The translations under genes were made by a program, and so were the position numbers. Source: an uncultured Lachnospiraceae bacterium (GTDB taxonomy: Bacteria; Bacillota; Clostridia; Lachnospirales; Lachnospiraceae). From it: a stretch of 40,914 nucleotides of DNA. The notes beneath the pieces were generated by a model that ran no database searches, was not told where the DNA came from, and worked only from the letters and a program-made list of their open reading frames with translations. Positions 26,099-36,181 of this stretch are shown piece after piece (position 1 is the first letter of the stretch; each line of letters starts with the position of its first letter). The stretch is taken from the NCBI GenBank assembly GCA_947626945.1, contig CANQUC010000021.1, forward strand, positions 1-40,914, in the 5' to 3' direction.

Positions 26099-27331
26099 AT
26101 GAAAGGAAATGTAATCGTAGGACAGTCCGGCGGGCCTACCGCCGTCATCAATTCCAGTCTTGCGGGAGTTTACCGTACTGCCAGAGACAGAGGCGCCAAA
26201 AAGGTGTATGGGATGCTTCACGGCATCCAGGGCTTTCTGGACGAGCAGTATGTAGATCTGTCCGACTATATCAAGAGCGATCTGGATGTGGAGCTGTTGA
26301 AGCGCACGCCCAGCGCGTTTCTGGGTTCCTGCCGTTATAAGCTGCCGGAGATTCATGAAGACCGGGCGGTATATGAAAAGATTTTTTCCATTATGGAAAA
26401 GCTGGAGATCGAATGCTTTATCTACATTGGCGGCAACGATTCCATGGATACCATCAAAAAGCTGTCTGACTATGCCATTGTCACCGGCAAGAAAGAAAAA
26501 TTTATCGGCGTGCCCAAGACCATTGACAACGACCTGGCCCTGACAGACCATACTCCGGGCTTTGGCAGCGCCGCGAAATACATTGGCACGGCTACCAAGG
26601 AAGTGATCCGGGACGCCATGGGACTTGTGTATAACACGGATATTGTGACCATCATTGAGGTGATGGGCAGAAACGCGGGATGGCTTACAGGGGCAACCGC
26701 TCTTTCCAAGGGGGAGGACTGTTCCGGCCCCGATCTGATTTATCTGCCGGAGATTCCGTTTGACATTGACAATTTTGTAAGCCGGGTCAAGGGGCTTCTG
26801 AAAAAGAAACGATCTGTCGTGGTGGCTGTCTCCGAAGGAATTAAGACAAAGGACGGCAAATATGTATGTGAATATGGAAACGCATCCGATTATGTGGACG
26901 CGTTTGGTCATAAGCAGCTGGCAGGCACCGCCGCGTTCCTTGCCAATCTGATCGCGGCGGAGATCGGCTGCAAGACCCGTTCCGTAGAGTTTTCCACACT
27001 GCAGAGAAGCGCGGCACACCTGGCCTCCCGAATTGACGTAAACGAGGCGTTCCAGGTAGGCGGCGCCGCCGTCAAAGCGGCGGTAGAGGGTGACACCGGC
27101 AAGATGATCGTGCTGAAAAGAGTTTCCGACGACCCCTATCAGTGTACCACGGATATCTGCGATGTGCACAAAATCTCCAATGTGGAGAAGCTGGTTCCCA
27201 GAGACTGGATCTCAAAAGACGGCACCTATGTGACGGAGAAATTTATTTCCTATGTGGAGCCGCTGATCCAGGCAGAGCTGATTCCCGTGCAGGTTGACGG
27301 TATTCCCAGACATTTGTTTATGAACAAATAA
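26099..27331 (+). CDS. pfp: PPi-dependent 6-phosphofructokinase
   Basis: A 410-aa phosphofructokinase that interconverts fructose 6-phosphate and fructose 1,6-bisphosphate in glycolysis. The phosphoryl-donor motif is GGNDS (111-115), with Asp where ATP enzymes have Gly, and PKTIDND (139-145) has Lys where ATP enzymes usually have Gly. Both changes mark pyrophosphate-dependent enzymes, which run reversibly. Also visible are GFGSAAKYIGT, MGRNAGWLTG and GYVQVGG-like FQVGGAAV. Start: ATG 26099 after CGGAGG, with the upstream in-frame part lying in the leader. The donor is inferred from sequence; some ATP-using relatives of this clade exist. Confidence 0.9.
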   Translation: MKGNVIVGQSGGPTAVINSSLAGVYRTARDRGAKKVYGMLHGIQGFLDEQYVDLSDYIKSDLDVELLKRTPSAFLGSCRYKLPEIHEDRAVYEKIFSIMEKLEIECFIYIGGNDSMDTIKKLSDYAIVTGKKEKFIGVPKTIDNDLALTDHTPGFGSAAKYIGTATKEVIRDAMGLVYNTDIVTIIEVMGRNAGWLTGATALSKGEDCSGPDLIYLPEIPFDIDNFVSRVKGLLKKKRSVVVAVSEGIKTKDGKYVCEYGNASDYVDAFGHKQLAGTAAFLANLIAAEIGCKTRSVEFSTLQRSAAHLASRIDVNEAFQVGGAAVKAAVEGDTGKMIVLKRVSDDPYQCTTDICDVHKISNVEKLVPRDWISKDGTYVTEKFISYVEPLIQAELIPVQVDGIPRHLFMNK

Positions 27332-27361
27332 ACAAGGAGTTCTTTACAGAGGATTTGGATT

Positions 27362-29650
27362 ATGGATGAAACTATCAGACAGGAAAGAGCAAAGCAAAGG
27401 GAAAAGATGAGGAAAAAACGCCGCCGTATGAAAATACTTTTGACGGTGCTGTTTATCGTTCTTGGGCTTTTTGTACTGTCGGTCATTGTCTTCTTCGCCA
27501 GCGGCGTAGGCGGACAGGTGATCAGTCTTTACAAGGACGCGGATAAACTTGTGAAAGCTTCCACAAGGGATACGTTCCGGGCCAATCAGACCAGTCTCAT
27601 CTACGATGTGAACGGAAATCAGATCATGAGCGCTTCCGGGGAAAAGGATGTGCATTATCTGGAATTTGACCAGATTCCCAAGGAAGTGAAGGATGCCTTT
27701 GTGGACGTGGAAGATAAGCGTTTTTACAGCCATAAGGGCTTTGATATGAAAGGCATCCTGCGCGCCATGCAGTCCATTGTGAAAAACCGGTCCGTTACCC
27801 AGGGCGGAAGTACCATTACCCAGCAGCTCAGCAGAAATATCTTCCTGACCCATGAGACTTCCTGGCAGAGAAAGGTGGAAGAGATCTTTATTGCCGTAAA
27901 GCTGGAAAAGAAATACAGCAAAGACGACATTCTGGAGTTTTACATCAACAATATTTATTTTGCCAACGGGTATTACGGCATTGAGGCGGCTGCCAGAGGC
28001 TATTTTGACAGCAGCGCTTCCGATCTGAGCCTGTCTCAGCTTGTATTTTTGTGCGCGATACCAAACAATCCGACTCTGTACGATCCGGAGGACAATCCGG
28101 AAAACACCGTTAAACGCCGGGACCGTATGCTGGACGCTATGGAAGAGGCGGGCAGCATTACGGCGGAACAGTGCAAAGCCGCCAAAAATGAGATCATTAC
28201 CTTAAAGCATTCCGAGCAGAAAAGCGACAACTCCGTGGAGACCTATGTGTTCTACTGCGCCACAAGAGCGCTGATGGAAAAAGCAGGCTTTCAGTTCCGC
28301 TACTCTTTCCGCAACGACAATGACAGAGAGGCCTATGACAATGAGTATCAGGAGATGTATGTTTCCTGTCAGAAATCGCTGTATTCCAACGGTTACCGGA
28401 TCTACACCTCCATAGACATGGAGAAACAGGCGCTGCTGCAGCAGGCGGTAGACGAAAATCTGGCTTCCTATGAAGAAAAAAATGAAGAGGGCATCTATGC
28501 TTTCCAGGGCGCCGCGACCTGTATTGACAACGAGACCGGGTATGTGGTCGCCATTGTGGGTGGCAGAGATCAGAACCTGTCCGGAAGGTCCCTGAACAGG
28601 GCTTATCAGAGCTTCCGGCAGCCGGGCAGTTCCATTAAGCCGCTGCTGGTTTATACGCCCATACTGGAGACCGGCTATTCTCCAAACAGCAAAGTAAACG
28701 ATGAGAAAGAAGAAAACGGGCCGTCCAACTCCGACGGTTCCTACGACGGGGTTATTTCCCTGCGCTGGGCGGTGGCCCAGTCCAAAAACACGGTAGCCTG
28801 GAAGCTGTTCCGGGAGCTTACTCCGGAAGTGGGGCTGGAATATCTGGAAAATATGAATTTCTCCAAGCTGGATAAAAAAGACAGAGGCCTGCCAAGCGCG
28901 CTGGGCGGTCTGACCAACGGAGTGAATACGGTGGAAATGGCGTCCGGCTTTGCCACCCTTGCCAATGAGGGAGAATTCCGCAACCCTACCTGTATCGTAA
29001 AAATCCTCAATGCCAATGGAGAGACGGAGGTCACTCCAAAGAGAAAGGCAAAACGGATCTATGATTCCAACGCCACGCTGATGATGACCAGCATGATGGA
29101 GACGGTTATGACAGACGGCACCGGCAAAAAGCTGAAGCTGGAGACCATGCCCTGCGCCGGAAAGACCGGAACCACAAATGACAGTAAGGACGGTTGGTTC
29201 TGCGGTTTCACGCCTTATTACACAACTGCCGTCTGGGTGGGATACGACATGCCCAGGGAAATGTCGGAGCTTCAGGGGGCTTCTTTCCCCGGACAGATCT
29301 GGAAGCAGTTTATGGAGCAGATCAATCAGGGACTGCCCTACAAAGAGTTTGAAGAATATGAAGCGCCGGAGGATGAGTCCGACGCGGAGGAGATCGACCT
29401 GACGGAGGAACCCACACCGGAGCCTACGGAAAGCGCCACGCCGGAACCTACGGAAAGCGCCACGCCGGAGCCTACGGAGGAACCTACGCCGGAGCCCACA
29501 CCGGAGCCTACGCCGGAGCCCACACCGGAGCCCGCGCCGGAACCTACGCCGGAGCCTACGCCGGAACAGGAGATCACGGAGCAGCCTCCCGTGGAGGAGT
29601 ATTCAGAAGATCCCCAGGACGATGAAAATATGGACTGGGATCAGCTTTAA
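27362..29650 (+). CDS. Class A penicillin-binding protein (PBP1A-like)
   Basis: A 762-aa bifunctional peptidoglycan synthase. A basic N-terminus and one membrane helix (about 26-48) lead to the GT51 glycosyltransferase domain with EDKRFYSH (E117) and GGSTITQQ (148-155). The transpeptidase domain has SSIK with catalytic S423/K426, SKN at 474-476 and KTGTT from 601. The last about 80 residues are a Pro/Thr/Glu repeat tail (EPTPEPTESATPEP), probably a flexible spacer in the wall. GAGGA lies 8 bases before the ATG. It starts 30 bases after pfp and 28 bases before the ABC transporter, so these may share a transcript. Confidence 0.94.
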   Translation: MDETIRQERAKQREKMRKKRRRMKILLTVLFIVLGLFVLSVIVFFASGVGGQVISLYKDADKLVKASTRDTFRANQTSLIYDVNGNQIMSASGEKDVHYLEFDQIPKEVKDAFVDVEDKRFYSHKGFDMKGILRAMQSIVKNRSVTQGGSTITQQLSRNIFLTHETSWQRKVEEIFIAVKLEKKYSKDDILEFYINNIYFANGYYGIEAAARGYFDSSASDLSLSQLVFLCAIPNNPTLYDPEDNPENTVKRRDRMLDAMEEAGSITAEQCKAAKNEIITLKHSEQKSDNSVETYVFYCATRALMEKAGFQFRYSFRNDNDREAYDNEYQEMYVSCQKSLYSNGYRIYTSIDMEKQALLQQAVDENLASYEEKNEEGIYAFQGAATCIDNETGYVVAIVGGRDQNLSGRSLNRAYQSFRQPGSSIKPLLVYTPILETGYSPNSKVNDEKEENGPSNSDGSYDGVISLRWAVAQSKNTVAWKLFRELTPEVGLEYLENMNFSKLDKKDRGLPSALGGLTNGVNTVEMASGFATLANEGEFRNPTCIVKILNANGETEVTPKRKAKRIYDSNATLMMTSMMETVMTDGTGKKLKLETMPCAGKTGTTNDSKDGWFCGFTPYYTTAVWVGYDMPREMSELQGASFPGQIWKQFMEQINQGLPYKEFEEYEAPEDESDAEEIDLTEEPTPEPTESATPEPTESATPEPTEEPTPEPTPEPTPEPTPEPAPEPTPEPTPEQEITEQPPVEEYSEDPQDDENMDWDQL
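29402..29570 (+). repeat. Coding repeat for the PBP Pro/Thr/Glu tail
   Basis: Short degenerate units based on GAGCCTACGCCG and GAACCTACGGAAAGC repeat more than ten times in frame, encoding EPTP and EPTESATP blocks. Such tracts expand and contract easily. Confidence 0.85.
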
Positions 29651-29678
29651 GCTCAACTTGATATAGAAAGGCGATAAC

Positions 29679-32600
29679 ATGCTGGAACTCAAAGACATTC
29701 GGAAAGATTACCCCGCGGGAGACGGACTGGTTCACGCCCTGAAGGGGATTAATCTGGAATTCCGTAAAAATGAATTTGTGGCCATTCTTGGCCCGTCCGG
29801 CTGCGGAAAGACCACCATGCTGAACATCATTGGCGGCCTGGATCAGTACACAAGCGGAGATCTGACGATCAACGGAAAGTCCACCAAAGACTTTAAGGAC
29901 AGAGACTGGGACACATACCGCAATCATTCCATTGGATTTGTGTTCCAAAGCTATAATCTGATTCCCCATCAGTCTGTGCTGCAGAACGTGGAGCTTGCGC
30001 TGACCCTTTCCGGCGTGTCCAAAGCCGAACGGAGAATTCGCGCCAGAAAAGCGCTGGAGGACGTGGGGCTTTCGTCTCAGATCAACAAAAAGCCCAGCGA
30101 GATGTCCGGCGGGCAGATGCAGCGGGTTGCCATCGCGAGAGCCCTTGTGAACAATCCGGACATTATTCTGGCAGATGAGCCCACGGGCGCCCTGGACACA
30201 GAGACCAGCGTTCAGGTTATGGAGATCTTAAAGGAGATCGCCAAAGACCGTCTGATCATCATGGTCACCCACAATCCGGATCTGGCGGAGAAATATTCCA
30301 CCCGGATCATCCGGATGCTGGATGGGGAGATTACAGATGATTCCGGGCCTTTGTCTTCGGAAGAGCGAAAACAGGAACAGGCTGCCCAGGAGGAGCGGCG
30401 TCTGGCGGAGGAAAGTCAGCCAAAGCCCTCCATGTCCTTTTTTACGGCGTTTTCCCTGTCCCTGAAAAACCTGATCACCAAAAAAGGACGGACCATTCTC
30501 ACATCCTTTGCGGGAAGTATCGGCATCATCGGCATCGCTCTGATCCTTTCCATTTCTCAGGGCCTTACGGCTTATATCGATCATGTCCAGGAGGAGATGC
30601 TGTCTTCTTATCCCCTGGCCATTGAGTCTTCGGTGACGGATCTGTCCGGACTGATGCAGACATTCATGGGGGCGACCAACGAAGACAGCCGGCACAGTGA
30701 CGACAGGGTTTATGTAAAATCGGCCATATATGATATCATTGATACCATGAACCATCTGGAGACAACGGAAAATGATCTGAAGTCTTTTAAAAAATACATT
30801 GACAGGCAGATGGAAAAGGACAACAGTCCTCTTCACAACGCTGTCAACGGCGTGCAGTACGCCTATGACCTGGATCTGCTGGTCTACACGAAAAACGTGG
30901 ACGGTCAGATCGTCCACTCCGACGCCACAGAGCTTTTGCAGGAGCTGGCGATGGAATATATGAATCTGGATATGGAGGCCATGATGGATTCTGCCCAGTC
31001 GGGGATCATGAAGTATTCCCCCATGGCCATGATGGGATCCGAAGGCACCCGTCTGTGGCAGGAAATGCTGCCGGGCAGAAATGGAGAGCTGATCAACGAC
31101 CTGCTGAAAAAACAGTATGATCTTGTGTATGGTTCGTGGCCCCAAAGCTACGACGAGATCGTGCTGGTGCTGGATGAGAACAACGAACTGGACGACATGT
31201 CTCTATACGCCCTTGGACTGGAGCCAAAGGAAGAGATCGATCAGATCATGAACGCGGCAATGAACGAGGCGGATCTGGAAAAGAAGGAATCCAGCTGGTC
31301 CTATCAGGAGATCTGCGACAGAGAGTTCCGTACCGTCCTCAATTCCGACTGCTACCGGTACGATGAAAAAACCGGCCTGTATACGGATCTGCGGGAGACA
31401 GACGCGGGGCTGCAGTATCTGTACAGCAATGGACTGGATCTGCATGTGTCCGGGATCATCCGGCCCAATAAGGACGCCCAGACGACTATGCTCACCGGTT
31501 CCATCGGGTATACCAGCGCTCTGACAGAATATGTGATCGACAGGCAAAAGGATTCCCAGGCGGTGAAGGCTCAGCTGGATCACCCGGAGACGGATATCTT
31601 CAGCGGGCTGCTGTTTCAGGAAAATGCAGGAGGCCAGTCTGATGAAGAAAAAGAAGCGGATGTGCGGGAGTACATTGCCGGGCTGGACGAGGCAGGAAAG
31701 GCCGCGTTTTATGTGCAGGTTATGAGCACGCCCGACCAGGAGCAGCTGGATGCCGCGGCGGCCCAGGCCATGTCAGGCATGTCGGATGAGGCTCAGGAAG
31801 CGGCTATTGTACAGGCGCTTACCAGCCAGATGGGCATGAATCAGGAGGAAGTGGCGGAATATGTATCTTCCATGGAACCGGAGGAAAGGACAAAAACCCT
31901 TACCGCCATTCTGGAAGAGCAGACGAAAATGCAGATGGCTCAGGAAGCAGTTTCCAGGCTGGCAGGGCAGACGCCTCAGTCCCTTGCCGCGGCGCTGGAC
32001 GCGGCGGCTCCCGGATTTACACAGGAGCAGTGCGTGCTGTACTTTGATGAGATCCTGATCAACCGGTTCTCCGATTCCTCCTACGAAGAAAACCTGAAGG
32101 AACTGGGCTATGTGGATCTGGAGGATCCCGCGGTGGTAAACCTGTACGCGGCAACCTTTGAAGATAAGGATGTGATCGCCGATGAGATCCAAAACTATAA
32201 TGATTCCGTCAAAGAGGAGTCTAAGATCGAATATACGGATTACCTGGGACTGATGATGTCTTCCATGACCACCATCATCAATACCATCACTTATGTACTC
32301 ATTGCCTTTGTGTCCATTTCGCTGATCGTGTCCTCCATTATGATCGGCGTCATTACGCTGATCTCCGTGCAGGAGAGGACAAAGGAGATCGGAATCCTCC
32401 GCGCCATCGGCGCGTCCAAGGCAGACGTGTCCAGTATGTTCAACGCGGAGACCATGATCATCGGATTCAGCGCGGGGCTTCTGGGGGTGCTGGTGACCTG
32501 TCTGCTGTGCCTGCCCATCAACGCTGTCATTCATAAGCTGACGGGCATAAACAATGTAAACGCGTATCTGCCGTTTGGGGCAGGAGTGGTTCTGGTGCTG

Positions 32601-32690
32601 ATCAGCGTAGGGCTGACGCTCTTTGCCGGGATCATCCCCTCCAGAAGCGCGGCAAAGAAAGATCCGGTTGTTGCCCTGAGAGAAGAATAA
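29679..32690 (+). CDS. ABC transporter, fused ATPase and FtsX-type permease (MacB/LolCDE-like)
   Basis: A single 1003-aa polypeptide. Residues 1-225 are an ATPase of the LolD/MacB family: Walker A GPSGCGKT (38-45), signature MSGGQ (142-146), Walker B ILADEP. After a charged linker, a first membrane helix (about 272-295) opens the permease, then a roughly 570-residue extracytoplasmic region, then three C-terminal helices with the FtsX signature ([14 protein letters not shown] region, about 905-925). This family often moves peptides or lipoproteins or senses antibiotics by mechanotransmission rather than classic transport. AAAGGCGATAAC precedes the ATG; no two-component system or substrate gene is adjacent. 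A terminator follows. Confidence 0.92.
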   Translation: MLELKDIRKDYPAGDGLVHALKGINLEFRKNEFVAILGPSGCGKTTMLNIIGGLDQYTSGDLTINGKSTKDFKDRDWDTYRNHSIGFVFQSYNLIPHQSVLQNVELALTLSGVSKAERRIRARKALEDVGLSSQINKKPSEMSGGQMQRVAIARALVNNPDIILADEPTGALDTETSVQVMEILKEIAKDRLIIMVTHNPDLAEKYSTRIIRMLDGEITDDSGPLSSEERKQEQAAQEERRLAEESQPKPSMSFFTAFSLSLKNLITKKGRTILTSFAGSIGIIGIALILSISQGLTAYIDHVQEEMLSSYPLAIESSVTDLSGLMQTFMGATNEDSRHSDDRVYVKSAIYDIIDTMNHLETTENDLKSFKKYIDRQMEKDNSPLHNAVNGVQYAYDLDLLVYTKNVDGQIVHSDATELLQELAMEYMNLDMEAMMDSAQSGIMKYSPMAMMGSEGTRLWQEMLPGRNGELINDLLKKQYDLVYGSWPQSYDEIVLVLDENNELDDMSLYALGLEPKEEIDQIMNAAMNEADLEKKESSWSYQEICDREFRTVLNSDCYRYDEKTGLYTDLRETDAGLQYLYSNGLDLHVSGIIRPNKDAQTTMLTGSIGYTSALTEYVIDRQKDSQAVKAQLDHPETDIFSGLLFQENAGGQSDEEKEADVREYIAGLDEAGKAAFYVQVMSTPDQEQLDAAAAQAMSGMSDEAQEAAIVQALTSQMGMNQEEVAEYVSSMEPEERTKTLTAILEEQTKMQMAQEAVSRLAGQTPQSLAAALDAAAPGFTQEQCVLYFDEILINRFSDSSYEENLKELGYVDLEDPAVVNLYAATFEDKDVIADEIQNYNDSVKEESKIEYTDYLGLMMSSMTTIINTITYVLIAFVSISLIVSSIMIGVITLISVQERTKEIGILRAIGASKADVSSMFNAETMIIGFSAGLLGVLVTCLLCLPINAVIHKLTGINNVNAYLPFGAGVVLVLISVGLTLFAGIIPSRSAAKKDPVVALREE

Positions 32691-32696
32691 AACGAA

Positions 32697-32740
32697 AAAT
32701 AAAAGAGGGTGTCCCGAATTGGGGATACCCTCTTTTATTT
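32697..32740. terminator. Bidirectional terminator between the ABC transporter and prs
   Basis: AAATAAAAGAGGGT and ACCCTCTTTTATTT form a 14-bp outer stem with inner TCCC/GGGA. It ends just before the prs stop codon, serving both converging units. Confidence 0.9.
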
Positions 32741-32741
32741 G

Positions 32742-33965
32742 TCACGCTATGGTGTCCAGCGCGCGGCGTCCGTTTTCATAATAGCGCCTTACGATCTTGT
32801 GGATCCGCTTAATGGGATTCAGAAGATGGCTGATGGATTCGTCATGGTTCAGCGTGTCGATGAGCAGGGCAATGTATTTGCTCATATCGCACATGATGAA
32901 GTAGGGACGGTCCAGAAGCTCCGGCGGCAGATACACCAGATTGGTAATGACCACATAATCAAAGAGCCCTTTTTCGTAAGCCTCGTCAAATTTTTTCAGC
33001 CCGTCAGTAAACAGGCCAAAGGAAGCAGTCACAAATACCCGGTTGGCGTTGCGTTTTTTCAGCTCCGTGGCCACATCGATCATGCTGTCTCCGGAGGAGA
33101 TCATGTCGTCCAGGATGATGATGTCTTTTCCCTCCACGGAAGGCCCCAGGTATTCGTGAGCCACAATGGGATTCCGTCCGTTTACGATCTGGGAATAATC
33201 CCGGCGTTTGTAGAAAATACCCATATCCAGTCCCAGCACGTTGGCCATGTATACCGCCCGCTGAGTACCGCCCTCGTCAGGGCTTAAGATCATCATATGC
33301 TGGCTGTCGATCTGCAGATCCGATACCCTGCGGAGAATATTTTTCACAAACTGATAAGTGGTGGGGATATTTTCAAAGCCTTTGTAGGGAATGGCATTTT
33401 GCACCCGGGGATCATGAGCGTCAAAGGTCAGGATGTTTTCCACGCCCATATTGATCAGCTCATGGAGAGCCATGGCGCAGTCCAGGGATTCCCTGCCGGT
33501 TCTCTTGTGCTGGCGGCTTTCATAGAGAAAAGGCATGATGACCGTGATCCTGCGGGCTTTGCCGCCTACAGCGCCGATCACGCGCTTCAGGTCCTGAAAA
33601 TGATCGTCTGGGGACATGTGATTGATCTGTCCCCGGAGGGAGTAGGTAATGCTGTGGTTCAAAACATCCAGAAGAATGTAGATGTCGTCTCCCCGAACGG
33701 AGGACTTGATCAGACCCTTGCCCTCGCCGGAGCCGAACCGGGGATTGCAGCAGTCCAGCAGAAAGGTTTCCCGCTGGTAGCCTGTCAGGGCCAGATTGGA
33801 TTTGTGCTCATGAGCCCGTTTTTCTCTCCACTTGACAAGATAGGCATCCACTTTCTGTCCCAGCGCCTCACTGCTCTTCAAACTGATGAGCCCAAGGGGA
33901 CCTACCGGAATGGTTTCCAGTATTTTGGTTTCTCCAAGGTTTACGTTGTTTTCAGTTGTCTCCAT
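32742..33965 (-). CDS. prs: Ribose-phosphate pyrophosphokinase (PRPP synthetase), long form
   Basis: Makes 5-phosphoribosyl 1-pyrophosphate from ribose 5-phosphate and ATP for purine, pyrimidine, His, Trp and NAD synthesis. At 407 aa it is longer than the usual 310-320, with an N-terminal extension; such long forms occur in Clostridia. Landmarks include NILTFDAHDPRVQN, the diphosphate-binding DIIILDDMISSGDS loop, and YFIMCDMSKYIALLIDTLN near the C-terminus. Start: ATG 33965 with AGAGGGAATT upstream; the earlier in-frame Met lies inside the preceding gene. It is last in a leftward operon, 16 bases after the dnaC-like gene. Confidence 0.88.
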   Translation of the reverse strand: METTENNVNLGETKILETIPVGPLGLISLKSSEALGQKVDAYLVKWREKRAHEHKSNLALTGYQRETFLLDCCNPRFGSGEGKGLIKSSVRGDDIYILLDVLNHSITYSLRGQINHMSPDDHFQDLKRVIGAVGGKARRITVIMPFLYESRQHKRTGRESLDCAMALHELINMGVENILTFDAHDPRVQNAIPYKGFENIPTTYQFVKNILRRVSDLQIDSQHMMILSPDEGGTQRAVYMANVLGLDMGIFYKRRDYSQIVNGRNPIVAHEYLGPSVEGKDIIILDDMISSGDSMIDVATELKKRNANRVFVTASFGLFTDGLKKFDEAYEKGLFDYVVITNLVYLPPELLDRPYFIMCDMSKYIALLIDTLNHDESISHLLNPIKRIHKIVRRYYENGRRALDTIA

Positions 33966-33981
33966 AATTCCCTCTTTTCTT

Positions 33982-34977
33982 TTATTTTGCTTGGGTGTGC
34001 TGTTTTTGTTGATAGCGTATATCACTGCCGGTCATACGAAGAAAGGTATAACCGGAAATCAGTCTTGAAAATGCCCGGTCCAGATACTGGGCCTTTAAGT
34101 CCGCAAGCTCCAGATTGGTAGTGATGATGGTGCCCCGGCGGTTTTTCAGCCTGTGGTCAATGCAGTGGCAGAAGCGGTTGATCACAAAGCTGTTGGCAAT
34201 TTCCGTTCCCAGATCGTCAATGATCAGAAGATCGCATTGAAAAATGGAATCGTACTGGGGTTCTTCCTCCTCTTCCTGACGAAACTGATGGGAGGCAAGC
34301 TGTTCAAAAAAGTCAATGGCTCCCAGATGAACAACGGAATGAATGCTTTCAATCAGTTCTTTCGCAATGCAGTTGGAAAGAAACGTTTTTCCCACGCCGG
34401 TAGGTCCATAGATCACCAGGCTGCCCGGAGTCTCGCAAAAGCGGTCTACATATTCATGGGCGGCCAGCAGCGCTTTTTTTGCCTGAACATAGGCGCTCTC
34501 GCCGGTATTGGGATCGATGGCGTCCGGATCGTAAAATTTCAGGGAAAAGGTAGAAAAGTTTTCTTTTTCATATTGTTCCCTGTGATCGGATTCCCGATAC
34601 AAAAGGTCGATGGCGGCTTTGCGGAAACAGACGCATTTGTTGCCATCGGGGTCAAAGCCGGTGTCTTTGCAGATGGGACAGCTGTAGGTCATGGACAGGT
34701 AATCCGGAGGAAAGCCGCCTTTTTCCAGCAGCTGTTTCCTCTGCTCAGAAATGTCCGAAAGCTTTTGTTCCAAAGCCTGTCCCGCGTCGTCCCGGCCGGC
34801 CAGCAGCTGTTCCATACAGGACACGGAAGCGTCGGCCGCCAGGGCGTCCAGCTCCTTTAGGGCAGGCAGCTTTTCATAAGCGGTCCGGGTGTGCTGATCC
34901 AGAATGTGCTTGTGCCGCATTTGTGTGCGCTCATAATTCCGCATGATCTCATCAAACTGATAATTTTTCAGAGCCAT
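33982..34977 (-). CDS. DnaC/DnaI-like replicative helicase loader (AAA+ ATPase)
   Basis: A 331-aa ATPase that would load the replicative helicase at origins or restart sites. The N-terminal helical region is followed by a zinc-finger-like cluster (C100, C103, C115, C117 in CPICKDTGFD and KCVCF). Walker A GPTGVGKT is at 191-198, Walker B is LLIIDDLG, and the arginine-bearing sensor region has DRAFSRLI. The order dnaD-like, dnaC-like fits primosome operons of Gram-positives. A 36-base gap separates it from dnaD. Whether its partner is DnaB- or DnaC-type helicase cannot be told here. Confidence 0.88.
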   Translation of the reverse strand: MALKNYQFDEIMRNYERTQMRHKHILDQHTRTAYEKLPALKELDALAADASVSCMEQLLAGRDDAGQALEQKLSDISEQRKQLLEKGGFPPDYLSMTYSCPICKDTGFDPDGNKCVCFRKAAIDLLYRESDHREQYEKENFSTFSLKFYDPDAIDPNTGESAYVQAKKALLAAHEYVDRFCETPGSLVIYGPTGVGKTFLSNCIAKELIESIHSVVHLGAIDFFEQLASHQFRQEEEEEPQYDSIFQCDLLIIDDLGTEIANSFVINRFCHCIDHRLKNRRGTIITTNLELADLKAQYLDRAFSRLISGYTFLRMTGSDIRYQQKQHTQAK

Positions 34978-35013
34978 AAAATCTCCGTTCCATGGGCAGC
35001 AGGCGGCCGCCCA

Positions 35014-36042
35014 TTATTTTACCTGAAGAAGCTGACGCTCCAGAGAATCCATATCGTATTCCCGCTGAGGGAAAGGCGGCGTTTTGGAACCGCGCCGGTG
35101 TTCCGCGGATCTGAGGGCCGCGGTTTTTTTCTGATGCTCCTGATCCGCCTGGCTGACTTCTTCTATGGTGGTGATTCCGGCCTTTTTCCAGTTGGCCAGA
35201 ATAGAATCCGCATAGTCAAAGCTTCCTTTTTTGGTTGCCCGGATCGTCCGGCGGCAGGCTTCCAGAATCAGCGCCTCCGGCATACCGTACTCATTTACCC
35301 ATTTGTCCAGAAAGGCCCGCTCCTCCGCTACCAGAGACCGGGTGCTGATGCCAAATTCCTGCATGACCCCAAGGGTAAGCTGGCTGAACACCGTGACCCG
35401 CTCTTTGGCCTGTTCCACAGTGCGGATGCCCTGCTTGGCCCAGGCGATGGCGGTTGCCTCCACATAACGCATGCTGCGTTTGCCTCTGCTGACGCAATAT
35501 TCCACAAGAAAATCGATCAGGTCATTGTCAAAGCCAAGGCCGTCATAGATGAACATCAGGTTTTCCAGCTGGCTGGGGCCAAGGGGCTTGCCAAAATAAG
35601 TCTGGGTAATAAATCTGGCGGCCTTAAAGTTTTCGTCCTCCCCAAACTGCCGCTTTTCGTCCAGGGTGTAGGGACGGCGGACATAGGGATCCGTTTCACG
35701 GTCCCGGGGTTCTGCCGGAGAGGAAACCGGCTCTTTTTTTTCTTCTCCAAGATCCAGAAAGTTGATATGCTTCAGGGTATGGGTCTCGTCATATTTCAGC
35801 TCCAGCAAACCCTGAGAAGCCCAGTATTCCAAAGCGTTCATCACATAGGAAAGAGTATGGTCAAACTGTCGGGCCATGGCCTCGATGGAAAAGGTAGACG
35901 CCTGGTGATTTACGCTCCGCAGTATGTACAGATAGATTTTTACATATTCGCCGTTGGCTGCCGGCATATATTGGTCAATGAACTGGTTGGACACAACGGT
36001 GGTGTTCATCTGGCTGTTCATGCCGATTGTCAGATCCCCCAT
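35014..36042 (-). CDS. DnaD-domain primosome protein
   Basis: A 342-aa protein of the DnaD/DnaB(Gram-positive) type. An N-terminal winged-helix-like part (FIDQYMPAANGEYVKIYLY to about residue 85) is followed by two DnaD repeat domains (about 135-205 and 215-275) that show the family's YGMPEALILEACRRTIRA, the YxxxILxxW motif as YADSILANWKKAGI, and a basic, Gln-rich tail. DnaD-like proteins remodel origin DNA and recruit the helicase loader. The ATG at 36042 has AAGGAAGCG upstream. First gene of the leftward dnaD-dnaC-prs operon. Confidence 0.88.
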   Translation of the reverse strand: MGDLTIGMNSQMNTTVVSNQFIDQYMPAANGEYVKIYLYILRSVNHQASTFSIEAMARQFDHTLSYVMNALEYWASQGLLELKYDETHTLKHINFLDLGEEKKEPVSSPAEPRDRETDPYVRRPYTLDEKRQFGEDENFKAARFITQTYFGKPLGPSQLENLMFIYDGLGFDNDLIDFLVEYCVSRGKRSMRYVEATAIAWAKQGIRTVEQAKERVTVFSQLTLGVMQEFGISTRSLVAEERAFLDKWVNEYGMPEALILEACRRTIRATKKGSFDYADSILANWKKAGITTIEEVSQADQEHQKKTAALRSAEHRRGSKTPPFPQREYDMDSLERQLLQVK

Positions 36043-36100
36043 GCTGGTACGCTTCCTTTCTTGTTCAGGGCCCGGCAGTCTGCCCGGCCTTTGCGAAAAC

Positions 36101-36109
36101 AGTATAGCA
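36101..36109 (-). promoter_or_regulatory. Extended -10 of the dnaD operon promoter
   Basis: Minus strand TGCTATACT, i.e. TG-N-TATACT, with no convincing -35. It is about 60 bases upstream of the dnaD start. Confidence 0.5.
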
Positions 36110-36181
36110 TGTTTTCACGGGATTGAGAAGAGTTTTTTTTCTTTAAAATCTGCTGAAAACGCCCATTTTATGGGGTTTTCA

